Source: Chitinophagaceae bacterium (GTDB lineage: Bacteria; Bacteroidota; Bacteroidia; Chitinophagales; Chitinophagaceae). From it: 35,821 bases of DNA. Position 1 is the first letter of the stretch; each line of letters begins with the position of its first letter. The position numbers were made by a program, and so were the translations under genes. Location of the stretch: the NCBI GenBank assembly GCA_004173355.1, contig SEAD01000067.1:1-35821 (forward strand), in the 5' to 3' direction. Under the pieces are notes generated by a model, which saw only the letters and a program-made list of their open reading frames with translations, searched no databases and was not told the DNA's origin. Below, piece after piece: positions 7,549-16,910 of the stretch.

Positions 7549-9726
7549 ATGAAAAAGACAACCATAACCAGCCTGTTTTCCCTTATACTGCTTAGTTCGG
7601 TCAGCGCAAACGCCCAGCAACCGGTCGACAGCCTTCCTGTAAAAAAAGATTCGGTGATTGCTATGCAGGGCGTTACTGTGCAGTCCAATCCGCCTTTTAT
7701 CAAACAATCTGCAGGCAAACTGGAAATCAATGTGGCGGCCAGTCCGGTGGCTGCCGGTGGCAATGCCTATGATGTGCTGCTTCGTACACCGGGGATGACC
7801 GAGCAACAGGACGTCTTCCAGTTTCGCGGTAAATCAATCAATGTGCTCGTGAATGGGCGTCCGTCCAACCTGACCGGTGAAGAACTCAAAGCAATGCTGC
7901 AGAATACGCAGGCATCCGGGATCGACAAGATCGAAATCCTGACCAACCCGTCCTCTGCTTATGATGCAACGGGCGGGGTGGTTGTGAATATCCGTCTTGC
8001 TAAAAATAAAAACTTCGGTACGAACGGGGTGCTGACGGGTAGTGCTGGTGCAGGCAGGTATGGCCGGTATGCAGGCGGGCTGTCGCTCAACCATCGGGCA
8101 AAGAACCTGAATATTTATGGCGGGTACGACTGGGCAGGCAATGACCAGTTCAACCGGAATATATCCGACCGGGACCTGGCACCAGGTATCCAATTGTCAG
8201 AAAATGAATATGCCAAACTGGGCCGCAATACCCATTCGTACAAAGCGGGGCTGGACTACGACCTCGATAAAAACAACAGCTTCGGATTCCTGTTCCGCGG
8301 TTCCAATGCAGCCCGTGACAAACAGGCCGACAACTATTCCATCCCCTCGAAATCCGGATTGGTGGATTCTTTTTCACAGGTCAATACAAATTCATCCATC
8401 GCAATCAGCAACCCTGCACTGAACATTTATTACCGTTCATTATTTGACGGCAAGGGTCGCGAGCTGGTAGTCAATGCTGATTACTTCTCCTATGGCAAAG
8501 ATTGGAATGACCGGTTTACCACCCGGTTCAGGAATGGATCAGGGAACGCTTATCAATCCGATTACCTGCTGCGTAACAATTCAGTGGCGGATATTACGGT
8601 CAGGGCAGCGTCGGTGGATTACACCCACCCGCTGAAGACCGGTACTGTCAGGGCCGGGTTGAAAACCACCTTTACCAGCTCGGACAACAATGCCATCTGG
8701 AGCTATTCAGACGAAGGCAACTGGGTAACTGATGGCGGTAAAACCAACCATTTTATTTACCGCGAAAATATTAATGCCGCTTATGTAAACTATGCTGCCC
8801 AGATGAAGAAACTCGGGATCGAAGCAGGGCTTCGTGCCGAACAGACCAATACCCGCGGGATCTCCAAAACCATGGGGCAGGATAACAAAAACGATTACCT
8901 GAACCTGTTTCCGTTTGTTGCGCTCAATTACAATGCTTCAGCCAGCAACCAGTTTGGTCTTTCCTATCGCCGCAGTATCACCCGGTTTGGCTTTGAGATC
9001 GTGAATCCCTTTGTAAGTTATATCAGCCAGTACCGGTTTGCCCAGGGCAATCCTTCCCTGAAGCCAACCTTCAACAACAGTTTTGAACTCAGCCACACTT
9101 ATAAGGGCAAACTGATGTCCAGCCTGAACTACAGCTATTTCACCGATATCATCACGGCGGTGTTTAAACAGGATCCTGCTTCGGATGCGGTGATCAGTAC
9201 GCAGGAAAACCTCAACAGCGCCAGCCAGCTTTCACTGAGCGTGACCTACACGGAGATGATGTGGAAGAATAAATGGACGATGAATAACACAGTAGGGGGA
9301 CTGTATGCGGAAATGAATGATGCATCGGGCGCGGGTGCCGGGAGTAAAACATTCGGTGGCTACCTGTCAAATATGAACATGTTCAACTTTGGCAAGGGTT
9401 GGTCCGGTGAATTGTCAGCGATGTATATGTCGCCCGTTACGATTGGCGTGTTGCATGTAAAAAGCCAGGGTAGTGTAAATCTTGGAGTATCCAGGAGCAT
9501 CCTCGCAAAAACAGGCAAGCTTACCCTTGGTGTGACCGATATATTCAATACCCAGCAGACGCGTTATGATGTGAGTTCGTTCGGTGTGGCCAGCAGTAAC
9601 CTGGCGAAAGCGGAAACCCGTGCGGTGCGTTTATCGTTCAGCTGGAAGTTCGGCAATAAAAATGTGAAAGCCGGCAAGGTACGCCAGAGTGCGATTGACG
9701 AAGTAAAAAGAAGGACTGAACAATAA
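7549..9726 (+). CDS. TonB-dependent-receptor-like outer-membrane beta-barrel protein
   Basis: The protein has about 725 residues. The ATG at 7549 is preferred because the signal peptide begins there (MKKTTITSLFSLILLSSVSANAQ); the GTG at 7531 lies within the predicted promoter. A plug-like domain follows (GNAYDVLLRTPGMTEQQDVFQFRG, VLVNGRPSNLTGEELKAML, IDKIEILTNPSSAYDATGGVVVNI), then a long barrel rich in alternating aromatic strands. This matches the Bacteroidota OMP_b-brl_3 class. It lacks the N-terminal carboxypeptidase-regulatory-like domain of SusC proteins, and no SusD partner is present. It is probably transcribed alone, being followed by a strong terminator. It could import a small ligand or act as a surface protein; the substrate is unknown. 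Confidence 0.9.
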   Translation: MKKTTITSLFSLILLSSVSANAQQPVDSLPVKKDSVIAMQGVTVQSNPPFIKQSAGKLEINVAASPVAAGGNAYDVLLRTPGMTEQQDVFQFRGKSINVLVNGRPSNLTGEELKAMLQNTQASGIDKIEILTNPSSAYDATGGVVVNIRLAKNKNFGTNGVLTGSAGAGRYGRYAGGLSLNHRAKNLNIYGGYDWAGNDQFNRNISDRDLAPGIQLSENEYAKLGRNTHSYKAGLDYDLDKNNSFGFLFRGSNAARDKQADNYSIPSKSGLVDSFSQVNTNSSIAISNPALNIYYRSLFDGKGRELVVNADYFSYGKDWNDRFTTRFRNGSGNAYQSDYLLRNNSVADITVRAASVDYTHPLKTGTVRAGLKTTFTSSDNNAIWSYSDEGNWVTDGGKTNHFIYRENINAAYVNYAAQMKKLGIEAGLRAEQTNTRGISKTMGQDNKNDYLNLFPFVALNYNASASNQFGLSYRRSITRFGFEIVNPFVSYISQYRFAQGNPSLKPTFNNSFELSHTYKGKLMSSLNYSYFTDIITAVFKQDPASDAVISTQENLNSASQLSLSVTYTEMMWKNKWTMNNTVGGLYAEMNDASGAGAGSKTFGGYLSNMNMFNFGKGWSGELSAMYMSPVTIGVLHVKSQGSVNLGVSRSILAKTGKLTLGVTDIFNTQQTRYDVSSFGVASSNLAKAETRAVRLSFSWKFGNKNVKAGKVRQSAIDEVKRRTEQ

Positions 9727-9751
9727 GAACGATCCCTTTATTTTTGTAACA

Positions 9752-9782
9752 AACCATCCGGTGTTTAGCACCGGATGGTTTT
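9752..9782 (+). terminator. Intrinsic terminator after the beta-barrel gene
   Basis: A perfect 12-bp inverted repeat (9752-9763 and 9769-9780) with a 5-nt loop lies 25 bp after the barrel gene stop, followed by a short T run. It separates that gene from the kinase gene downstream. The possible kinase start at 9761 falls inside it and is therefore unlikely. Confidence 0.8.
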
Positions 9783-9808
9783 ATAAATGGCCGGATTACC
9801 GGAACGAC

Positions 9809-10876
9809 ATGAAGAAACGAAGAATAAGTTATCACATCATTGGCTGGCTGATCATCGGGCTGACCGAGTATACTGTTTATCCCAACAAAGACGGGGTTTA
9901 TAGTACAGTATTTTTCGCCACACGGATGCTGCTGTTTATCGGGCTCTTCTATTATAATTCCGAACTGGTTTTCCCGATGTATGCCGGTAAGAGGCGTGTG
10001 AAAGCCGTGCTGGTGGCCATTGGCGGTGCTGCGGTTTACGCAGCCGTTTTCTACCTGCTGTTCAAACACCTGTATTACCTTGATTTCGAAGCAGCCCTGA
10101 GCAAGGCCAATAAGCAGATGGGAAATAAGGACAACTCCGCTGCACTCGCTATGCGCGGGATGTTGGGGGTGATCGTGATCTATTATTTCGTGTTGCTCTT
10201 CGGCGCGATGTTTTACTGGTTGCAGCGATCGGTCAGGATTGCGAAAGGGGAAGCGGCGCGGCTGGAAAATGAAAAACTCCAGGATGAATTCGAAAAGATC
10301 CGCCTGCAGAACCTGTTTCTCCGGTCGCAGATCAACCCGCATTTCCTGCATAATACCCTGAACTTTTTTTATGCGAAACTGCTGCCCGTATCTCCGGAGT
10401 TGTCGGATGGCATACTCACCCTTTCCAATGTGATGCGTTATTCGCTGCAGCAGGAGGAAGATGAACGGGGCATGGTGTATCTCGACAAGGAGATCGAACA
10501 CCTGCAGAATGTAATCGCCATCCACCAGATGCGTTTCAGTAACAACCTGAATATCGACTTTACGGTGGAAGGCGATACGGACGGTGTCAAGCTGATCCCG
10601 CTGGTGTTTATCACGCTGGTGGAAAATGGCTTCAAGCATGGTCACCTCACGGATGGCCAGGCGCCGCTGACCATCCGGCTGGAAGTAGGGGATGAGATCC
10701 TGTTCCGCATTTCCAACAGGAAAAAAACCGGGCCCCGCGAGATCTCGCACGGCATCGGGATTGATAATATCCGTAAGCGGCTTGAATACGTATACAAAAC
10801 GGATTACAGTTTTGAAATCAATGATGGTGGTGGGTTTTACCAGGCGGAGTTACACCTGCCCCTTATAAAAAAGTAG
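9809..10876 (+). CDS. LytS/YehU-type sensor histidine kinase
   Basis: The protein has 355 residues from the ATG at 9809; a GTG at 9761 would start inside the terminator hairpin. The N-terminus carries about four membrane helices (around residues 8-24, 33-57, 65-86 and 117-138), then a short coiled linker (RLENEKLQDEFEKIRLQ). The His_kinase domain has SQINPHFLHNTLN, with H178 the phospho-acceptor. The ATPase region has the N-box ITLVENGFKHG and the glycine motif GIGIDNIRKRLEYVY. The kinase senses through its membrane domain and phosphorylates the regulator encoded 2 bp downstream. No extracellular sensor domain of size is present. The stimulus is unknown. Confidence 0.93.
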   Translation: MKKRRISYHIIGWLIIGLTEYTVYPNKDGVYSTVFFATRMLLFIGLFYYNSELVFPMYAGKRRVKAVLVAIGGAAVYAAVFYLLFKHLYYLDFEAALSKANKQMGNKDNSAALAMRGMLGVIVIYYFVLLFGAMFYWLQRSVRIAKGEAARLENEKLQDEFEKIRLQNLFLRSQINPHFLHNTLNFFYAKLLPVSPELSDGILTLSNVMRYSLQQEEDERGMVYLDKEIEHLQNVIAIHQMRFSNNLNIDFTVEGDTDGVKLIPLVFITLVENGFKHGHLTDGQAPLTIRLEVGDEILFRISNRKKTGPREISHGIGIDNIRKRLEYVYKTDYSFEINDGGGFYQAELHLPLIKK

Positions 10877-10878
10877 TT

Positions 10879-11601
10879 ATGATCAGTTGTATAGTAGTGG
10901 ATGACGAGCAGCACGCAATTGATGTGCTGGTGCATTTTATAAAGCAGGTGCCGTTCCTTGAACTCAGGGGAACCAGTACCAGTCCGCTCCAGGCACTGCA
11001 GATGGTGAATGCCGAAAAAGTGGACCTGGTGTTCCTCGACGTGCAGATGCCCGATATCAGCGGCATTGATTTCATCAAAGCCATTAACGGGAAGTGTAAG
11101 GTTATCCTGACCACCGCCTATAGTGAATTTGCCGCGGAGGGGTTTGAACTGGAAGTGGTGGATTACCTGCTCAAGCCTGTGCCCTTTCCGCGTTTCCTGA
11201 AAGCCGTGCAGCGTGTAGCCGACAGTATTGAAAGCCGTGCGGAATCCAGCCAGGTGGATATGCTGGAGGATGATTACCTGTTTGTCAAAACCGAAGCCAA
11301 GGGAAAGATGTTACGTATCAACCTGCAGGATATTGACTATATCGAAAGCCTGAAAAACTATGTGGCCTTCCATTATAACGGTACCCGCACGCTGGCTTTG
11401 CTGAGTATGAAGGAGCTGGACGACCGGCTGCCGGTCAGGCATTTCATGCGGGTGAACCGCTCCTTTATCATTGCGCTGCGCCGGATTACCGGGGTGGAAG
11501 GCAATATGATACGCCTTCGAAATATTGACACCCCAATCGTGCTGGGTGACACCTACCGCGCCGCATTTATGGAAAAAATGAAAGGAAAACTGATGGGCTA
11601 G
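10879..11601 (+). CDS. LytTR-family response regulator
   Basis: The protein has 240 residues. The receiver domain spans about residues 1-120, with acidic pocket D8/D9, phospho-acceptor D54 (VFLDVQMPDISG) and the conserved lysine in LLKPVPF. A LytTR DNA-binding domain follows (about residues 140-240), with KGKMLRINLQDIDYIESLKNYVAFH and FMRVNRSFIIAL typical of the family. It starts 2 bp after the kinase stop, so the two form an operon. Regulators of this type usually bind paired direct repeats. The nearest such pair is upstream of the beta-barrel gene at 7465-7494, making that gene a plausible target. Confidence 0.95.
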   Translation: MISCIVVDDEQHAIDVLVHFIKQVPFLELRGTSTSPLQALQMVNAEKVDLVFLDVQMPDISGIDFIKAINGKCKVILTTAYSEFAAEGFELEVVDYLLKPVPFPRFLKAVQRVADSIESRAESSQVDMLEDDYLFVKTEAKGKMLRINLQDIDYIESLKNYVAFHYNGTRTLALLSMKELDDRLPVRHFMRVNRSFIIALRRITGVEGNMIRLRNIDTPIVLGDTYRAAFMEKMKGKLMG

Positions 11602-12129
11602 ACCCTCGGACCAAGCAATTTTTTTCCTGATTTTTTTAACAGATTGATGGCTAAAACGTTTTTTCCCATAACTTGCTGACCGGAACTGATGCCGCAAACA
11701 CCACCTGAGATTCAGTTTCAAGCCAAACCTCCCGAAACATCTGGATCCCAACCAGCTCAAAAAGCACCTTCATTGATTATGGCGAAACCCGCCACAGGCC
11801 TGCTTTTGCCGTTTCGTAAGCACATATGCACCTCTTATTCACATCGCGAAAGATTTCGTTAAAAATGTTAAAATTTAATTTGGCTCTCAATTCATTCTTA
11901 TATATTTTTAACACCTAAGGCCCGAAGTAGCATCATAATCACCTCCACGTACCACACCACCGTCAGGCGGATGTTGATGTAAGATCGGTCCCGCTCATCA
12001 GAGCAACCAAAACCAAAAAAGTTCCCTTGCATCCTGGAGGGGACATCCAGACCAGACTAAATCCATCCCTGAAGAACCGACGATCTAGTTTCCCTGTTTT
12101 TTTAATTACACACACTAAACTACCTACAC
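11602..12129 (+). other. 528-bp intergenic region and long leader of the SusC operon
   Basis: No convincing gene was found here. The first part has two T-rich runs (11628-11639) without a clear hairpin. A short dyad CGAAA-ga-TTTCG lies at 11847-11858. A promoter-like element ends near 11908, leaving an untranslated leader of about 215 nt before the susC ATG at 12130. No known riboswitch was recognised in the leader. Confidence 0.6.
11879..11908 (+). promoter_or_regulatory. Bacteroidota-type promoter of the SusC operon
   Basis: TTTG at 11879-11882 and TATATTTT at 11901-11908 are 18 bp apart. This resembles the -33 TTTG and -7 TAnnTTTG elements, with one mismatch in the last base. It lies in the most AT-rich part of the intergenic region and is correctly oriented for susC. 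Confidence 0.5.
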
Positions 12130-15100
12130 ATGAGAAAATTGACCAGCCTTGTGCTGCTGCTGTTATGCTATGCAGTAGTGTTTGCACAGGGCAGAACCGT
12201 CACAGGTACGGTGACGGATGCCAAGGGAAACCCTGTCCCTTTCGCCTCAGTTAAATTCAAGAACTCTTCCAAAGGTGCATCAGCCGATGCCAAAGGAAAC
12301 TTCTCCCTCCAGGTTGACAAAGAATCAGCAATCGTTGTTTCATCACTGGGCTTCAGCACAGTGGAAGTGCCGCTCGCAGGAGTGGGCAATGCCGTTTCAG
12401 TTACCCTGACCGAAACAACCGGCACCATGGACGAGGTTATCGTAACCGCGGGTGGTGTTAAGGCCAAACGCAAAGAGCTGGGAACAGCCACTACGGTTGT
12501 GCGCGGTGAATCTATCACGGCCGGTAAGACGCAGAACATCGCAAACGGCCTCCAGGGCAAGGTTGCAGGTCTGCAGATCAGCGGTACCGGTGGTGGTGTT
12601 AACCCGAGCTATCGTATCGTATTACGCGGACAACGTTCACTGACTGGTAACAACCAGGCGCTGATCGTACTGGATAACGTGGTGGTGCCGAGCACAGTGC
12701 TTGGTAACCTCAACCCGGAAGACGTACAGGATGTGGTGGTCCTGAACGGCGGTGGTGCGGCAGCACTTTATGGATCACAGGCCTCTAACGGTGCTATCAT
12801 TATTACTACGAAGAAAGGAAAGGTGGGAGTGAACTCAGTAGTTGTGTCGAACACAACCACTATCGAGCAGGTAGCTTTCTATCCTAAAATACAGAAACGC
12901 TTTGGTGCCGGTGGTACCGCGTATGGCCTGGATGCAAACGGCCGTCCTTTCTATAATTACATCGAGAACCAGTCTTATGGTGCTCCATTCGATGGTGTTG
13001 TACGCGAACTCGGACCTCCCCTTGAGGATGGTCGCCAGGATTCTGCGGTTTATGCCTACAACGATGGTCACTTCAAATTCTGGGAAAAAGGTATAACCAA
13101 CCAGTCAGACTTCTCCCTGTCAAGCGGAGATGCAAACTCTACCTTCTACCTCTCCGGCCAGTACGCAACTGTTGATGGTACTACTCCCGGTGACAGTTAC
13201 AATCGTGCTACATTACGTGTAAACGGTTCACGCAAAATCGGTAACCGCATCAACGTAACATACAGCACTGCTTACACACAGAACCGTTATGATATCACCA
13301 GCCAGACCGGCTCGATGTATGGCAACATGCTGAACATGCCGTCTAACGTGGATATCACAAAGTATAAGAACTGGCGTACCGATCCATTCGCAAGCCCGAA
13401 CGGATATTACAACCCATGGTACCAGAATCCTTATTTCACTGCAGACAACTATCGCCAGGACAGCCGCAACGATTATTTGACTGCAAACGTTCAGGTATTG
13501 TTTACCCCGGTTACAGGTCTTGACCTGATCCTCCGCCAGGGTCTCTCTACCCGTAACGGTTCCAACAAGAACACAACGGGTGCTTATAACTACTCATTCT
13601 ACGCTGAACATACCGAAGCGAGTGGTAAATCGGATATCCCTGCAGCAGTTTCTGATGGTGCATTCTACCAGACAAACCTCCTGACAGATGCGATCGCACA
13701 ATACCAGCGCAAGATCAGTGTATTCAGCCTGAATGCACTCGCCGGCGCACAGTGGATCCAGGACCAGTCCAAGTACGTAAACGTATCTGCGAACGGTCTC
13801 GTGGTGCCGGACCTGTTTAACGTAAATAATGGAGTTGGTACTCCCGTTGCTCAAGAGTCTAACTACAAAGCCCGTACAATCGGTCTTTACAGCCAGGTTC
13901 AACTGGGTTACAAGGATATCCTTTTCGTAAAAGGAACTGCACGTAACGACTGGGTCAGTACGCTGAGCCCTGAAAACCGCTCATTCTTCTACCCGGGTGT
14001 GGATGTATCATTCATCGCAAGCGATGCATTTGATTTCATCAAGGACAGCCGTACGATCAGCTACCTGAAACTTCGTGGCGGATGGTCTAAAGTGGGTAAC
14101 GTAAACCTTGGTGGTAACTATGGTGCTTATGCCCTGCAGTCCACTTTCGGAGCAGCAAACGGTTTCCCTTTCAATAGCCTTGCAGGTTATACGCTCGGAA
14201 ATGGTCTTGTTGCAGCTGACCTGCGTCCCGAAATCACTAAAGGATATGAAGTTGGTTTTGACCTGAACGCGTTGAAAGACCGTTTCACTTCAACCTTTAC
14301 CTGGTTTGATACAAAAACCGACGACCAGACCGTAGTTACAGGTATCTCCGGAACAACCGGTTATACATCCTTGCTGACAAACACCGGACAGACACAAAGC
14401 CGTGGTGTGGAATTGACTGCGCACTACAATGTGGTTCGCTCCAAAGACTGGAACGTAACAGTTGGTGGTAACTGGTCATGGCTCGACAACACCGTAAACT
14501 TCCTGAAAGCCGATCTTCCAAGGTTACAGCTGGGTGGTGAGTCTTACGCTGTTCCCGGCCAGATCTTCCCGGTTATCATGGGCTTCGATTACGAGCGTGA
14601 TGGACAGGGACGTGTGATCGTTAACGGATCAACCGGTCTTCCTACCAAAACAGCCGCTATCACCAAACTGGGTAATGCCGCTGCGAAAAACAAAGGTGGT
14701 TTCGATGCGCAGATCAGCTACAAAGGCCTGACCCTTTCTGCCCTTGTTGAATATCGCCTGGGTTACCAGATCTACAATTCAATGGGTGGTGAAATGGACT
14801 GGTCAGGTACCGGATACCGCACTGCAGTATACAACCGCGAAAGCTTTATCTATCCTAACTCAGTTATCGAAGACCCTACAAGGCCTGGTACCTATATCGA
14901 GAACACCTCAGTTGCTATCGCCAACGGTAATGGTAACAACGGTTTCTGGACGGATGGTATCAACCGCGATGTGACTTCAAACTATGTTACTTCAGGTAAT
15001 TTCTGGAAACTTCGTGAACTCGCGCTTTCTTACAACCTGCCAACTTCAATTATCTCCAAATCCAGGTTCCTGAAAAGTGCAACTGTAAGCGTACAGGGCC

Positions 15101-15252
15101 GTAACCTGTTCCTCTGGATGGCAAAAGATAACCTGTACACAGATCCTGAGTACAGTAATGCAGGTGCAGACAGCAATGCTATCGGTGTAACCAGCCTTAA
15201 CTCAGCTCCTCCATCACGTTTCTACGGAGGTACACTGACCCTGAGGTTCTGA
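12130..15252 (+). CDS. SusC/RagA-family TonB-dependent outer-membrane transporter
   Basis: The protein has 1040 residues. A signal peptide (MRKLTSLVLLLLCYAVVFAQ) is followed by a carboxypeptidase-regulatory-like beta-sandwich (RTVTGTVTDAKGNPVPFASVKFKNS, about 22-95). Next come a TonB box-like segment (MDEVIVTAGGVK, about 100-112), a plug domain (NIANGLQGKVAGLQISG, RIVLRGQRSLTGNNQALIVLDNVVV, ASNGAIIITTKKG) and a 22-strand-type barrel ending in the outer-membrane insertion signal GGTLTLRF. It imports a ligand captured by the SusD partner, driven by TonB-ExbBD. Codon choice is visibly more uniform (many CGT, GGT and AAC codons) than in the phosphonate operon, which suggests high expression. No enzyme is encoded with it, so the substrate cannot be read from context. 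Confidence 0.97.
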   Translation: MRKLTSLVLLLLCYAVVFAQGRTVTGTVTDAKGNPVPFASVKFKNSSKGASADAKGNFSLQVDKESAIVVSSLGFSTVEVPLAGVGNAVSVTLTETTGTMDEVIVTAGGVKAKRKELGTATTVVRGESITAGKTQNIANGLQGKVAGLQISGTGGGVNPSYRIVLRGQRSLTGNNQALIVLDNVVVPSTVLGNLNPEDVQDVVVLNGGGAAALYGSQASNGAIIITTKKGKVGVNSVVVSNTTTIEQVAFYPKIQKRFGAGGTAYGLDANGRPFYNYIENQSYGAPFDGVVRELGPPLEDGRQDSAVYAYNDGHFKFWEKGITNQSDFSLSSGDANSTFYLSGQYATVDGTTPGDSYNRATLRVNGSRKIGNRINVTYSTAYTQNRYDITSQTGSMYGNMLNMPSNVDITKYKNWRTDPFASPNGYYNPWYQNPYFTADNYRQDSRNDYLTANVQVLFTPVTGLDLILRQGLSTRNGSNKNTTGAYNYSFYAEHTEASGKSDIPAAVSDGAFYQTNLLTDAIAQYQRKISVFSLNALAGAQWIQDQSKYVNVSANGLVVPDLFNVNNGVGTPVAQESNYKARTIGLYSQVQLGYKDILFVKGTARNDWVSTLSPENRSFFYPGVDVSFIASDAFDFIKDSRTISYLKLRGGWSKVGNVNLGGNYGAYALQSTFGAANGFPFNSLAGYTLGNGLVAADLRPEITKGYEVGFDLNALKDRFTSTFTWFDTKTDDQTVVTGISGTTGYTSLLTNTGQTQSRGVELTAHYNVVRSKDWNVTVGGNWSWLDNTVNFLKADLPRLQLGGESYAVPGQIFPVIMGFDYERDGQGRVIVNGSTGLPTKTAAITKLGNAAAKNKGGFDAQISYKGLTLSALVEYRLGYQIYNSMGGEMDWSGTGYRTAVYNRESFIYPNSVIEDPTRPGTYIENTSVAIANGNGNNGFWTDGINRDVTSNYVTSGNFWKLRELALSYNLPTSIISKSRFLKSATVSVQGRNLFLWMAKDNLYTDPEYSNAGADSNAIGVTSLNSAPPSRFYGGTLTLRF

Positions 15253-15313
15253 TCCTGAAAATTGAGAATGAGGTAAACCCCGCAAATGGTTTACCAAGAC
15301 TAAAACAAAAGAA

Positions 15314-16888
15314 ATGAAAAAATTACTCTTCATATTTGTTGCAGGTATTGCGGTATCAGCTACCTCCTGCAAGAAGTTTCTTGATATCAATGAGAACCCG
15401 AACCTCGCCGTTGAGGTTACACCTGAGCTGGTTATGCCACAGGCCATTGTTTACACAGCCAATACGCTGAACGGGTTCAATAACTATGGTTCACAGACCG
15501 GACTGTACCAGGCGAATGCCGGTGGTTACGGCGGTTTTGGTGAGTTCATCACTTATAACTACACCACTGCCAATACCGGTATCTGGGGTAGCTCTTACGA
15601 CAACCTGAAAGATTATCAGTACGTACTTACCAGCACCGAGGGCTTGGAAGCTTCCAGTAATTTCAACGCGGTGGCAAGGATCATGAAAGCCTTCCACTTC
15701 CAGTTACTTGTAGATGCTTTTAACTCTATACCTTACACAACTGCGCTGAACGGTGTTGAAGACCTGACTCCCCAGTATGATGATCCAAAGGTGATCTACA
15801 AAGATCTCGCGGACGAACTGGATAAGGCAATTGCCACCATCAATGCGGCAACCGGTGTTCCGGGTGTGGCTGAAATGGGTGCTTCTGATCCGATTTTCAA
15901 GGGAAATATGACCCTTTGGAAAAAATTTGCCACAACCCTGAAACTGCGGATTATCCTGCGTGCAGGCAGCCAGGTCACTTTCACTAACACTACCTTTCCG
16001 GAAGGTTTCCTGACAACGGATGTACTGATTAACCCTGGTCCGGATTTGTCTACCACCCCGGGATATACGAGGGACAATGGTCGCCAGAACCCGCAGTGGA
16101 ACCAATGGGCGTTCAGTTACACCGGTGCAACCGGGAACCGTGCATGGATGCCATCTACATTCATATTTGGTTTCTACGATGGTCACAAACTGCTCGACGA
16201 AGTTCGCGGTGAGGCTACCTATTATCAATTCCCCAATACTGGTACCAACCGCCTGGGTTATGAAGACAATGATGTTGAATCAAGCCCAGCGGGCAGTTTC
16301 TGGTACGTCAGCGATGCACGCGACGGGCTTTCAGCAGGTAACGCTCCCGGTGTCCTGAAAGGACCAAACGCTGGATATCCAGTAATGCTTGCAGCGGAAA
16401 GTTATTTTCTCCAGGCAGAAGCTCAGCTGAAAGGCCTTGTTGCCGGTGATGCGGAGACAAGCTTTAACGCAGGCATGCTCGCGTCTTTCAACTACATCCT
16501 GCGTGTAGGAGCTTCAGTTGCTGACGTTCCCGCAGCTGCTGCAGGTGTGGCGCAATACAAAGAGGACAATGACGCAAGCTACCTGGTTAACTATGAAATG
16601 GCAACCACTGATGCCCAGCGTCTGGAAGCAATCATTACACAGAAGTTCATCGCCAACAACTTCATCCGTGGCGAAGAAGGTTACAACGAATACCGCCGGA
16701 CCAAATACCCGGTCGTAAATCCGGGTGGTGATGGTAACGAGACTTTCGCATCACTGGTGTCTGAAAGCCCACGTGCTGACAAGTTGCCAACGCGTATCCT
16801 CTATCCGATTTCGGAAGGGACTACCAACGGCGAAAACGTTCCAACCGGAATTTCACCGTTCACTTCTTTAATCTTCTGGGCTCAGTAA
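15314..16888 (+). CDS. SusD/RagB-family surface lipoprotein
   Basis: The protein has 524 residues with a lipoprotein signal (MKKLLFIFVAGIAVSATSC, Cys19) followed by the classic KKFLDINENPN start of the SusD-like_2 branch. It shares WKKFATTLKLRIILRAG with the other SusD in this window (WRKLANSLRVRYLMRLSG) and ends with EGYNEYRRTKYP near the C-terminus. It forms the lid of the SusC channel encoded 61 bp upstream. The ligand is unknown. Confidence 0.96.
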   Translation: MKKLLFIFVAGIAVSATSCKKFLDINENPNLAVEVTPELVMPQAIVYTANTLNGFNNYGSQTGLYQANAGGYGGFGEFITYNYTTANTGIWGSSYDNLKDYQYVLTSTEGLEASSNFNAVARIMKAFHFQLLVDAFNSIPYTTALNGVEDLTPQYDDPKVIYKDLADELDKAIATINAATGVPGVAEMGASDPIFKGNMTLWKKFATTLKLRIILRAGSQVTFTNTTFPEGFLTTDVLINPGPDLSTTPGYTRDNGRQNPQWNQWAFSYTGATGNRAWMPSTFIFGFYDGHKLLDEVRGEATYYQFPNTGTNRLGYEDNDVESSPAGSFWYVSDARDGLSAGNAPGVLKGPNAGYPVMLAAESYFLQAEAQLKGLVAGDAETSFNAGMLASFNYILRVGASVADVPAAAAGVAQYKEDNDASYLVNYEMATTDAQRLEAIITQKFIANNFIRGEEGYNEYRRTKYPVVNPGGDGNETFASLVSESPRADKLPTRILYPISEGTTNGENVPTGISPFTSLIFWAQ

Positions 16889-16910
16889 TTCACGACCAAA
16901 ACTTTTTAAA

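Noticed and set aside
9638-10750. Minus-strand reading frame (370 codons) opposite the LytS-type kinase
   Set aside because: It spans the end of the barrel gene, a terminator and the kinase gene in antisense, with no recognisable protein features.
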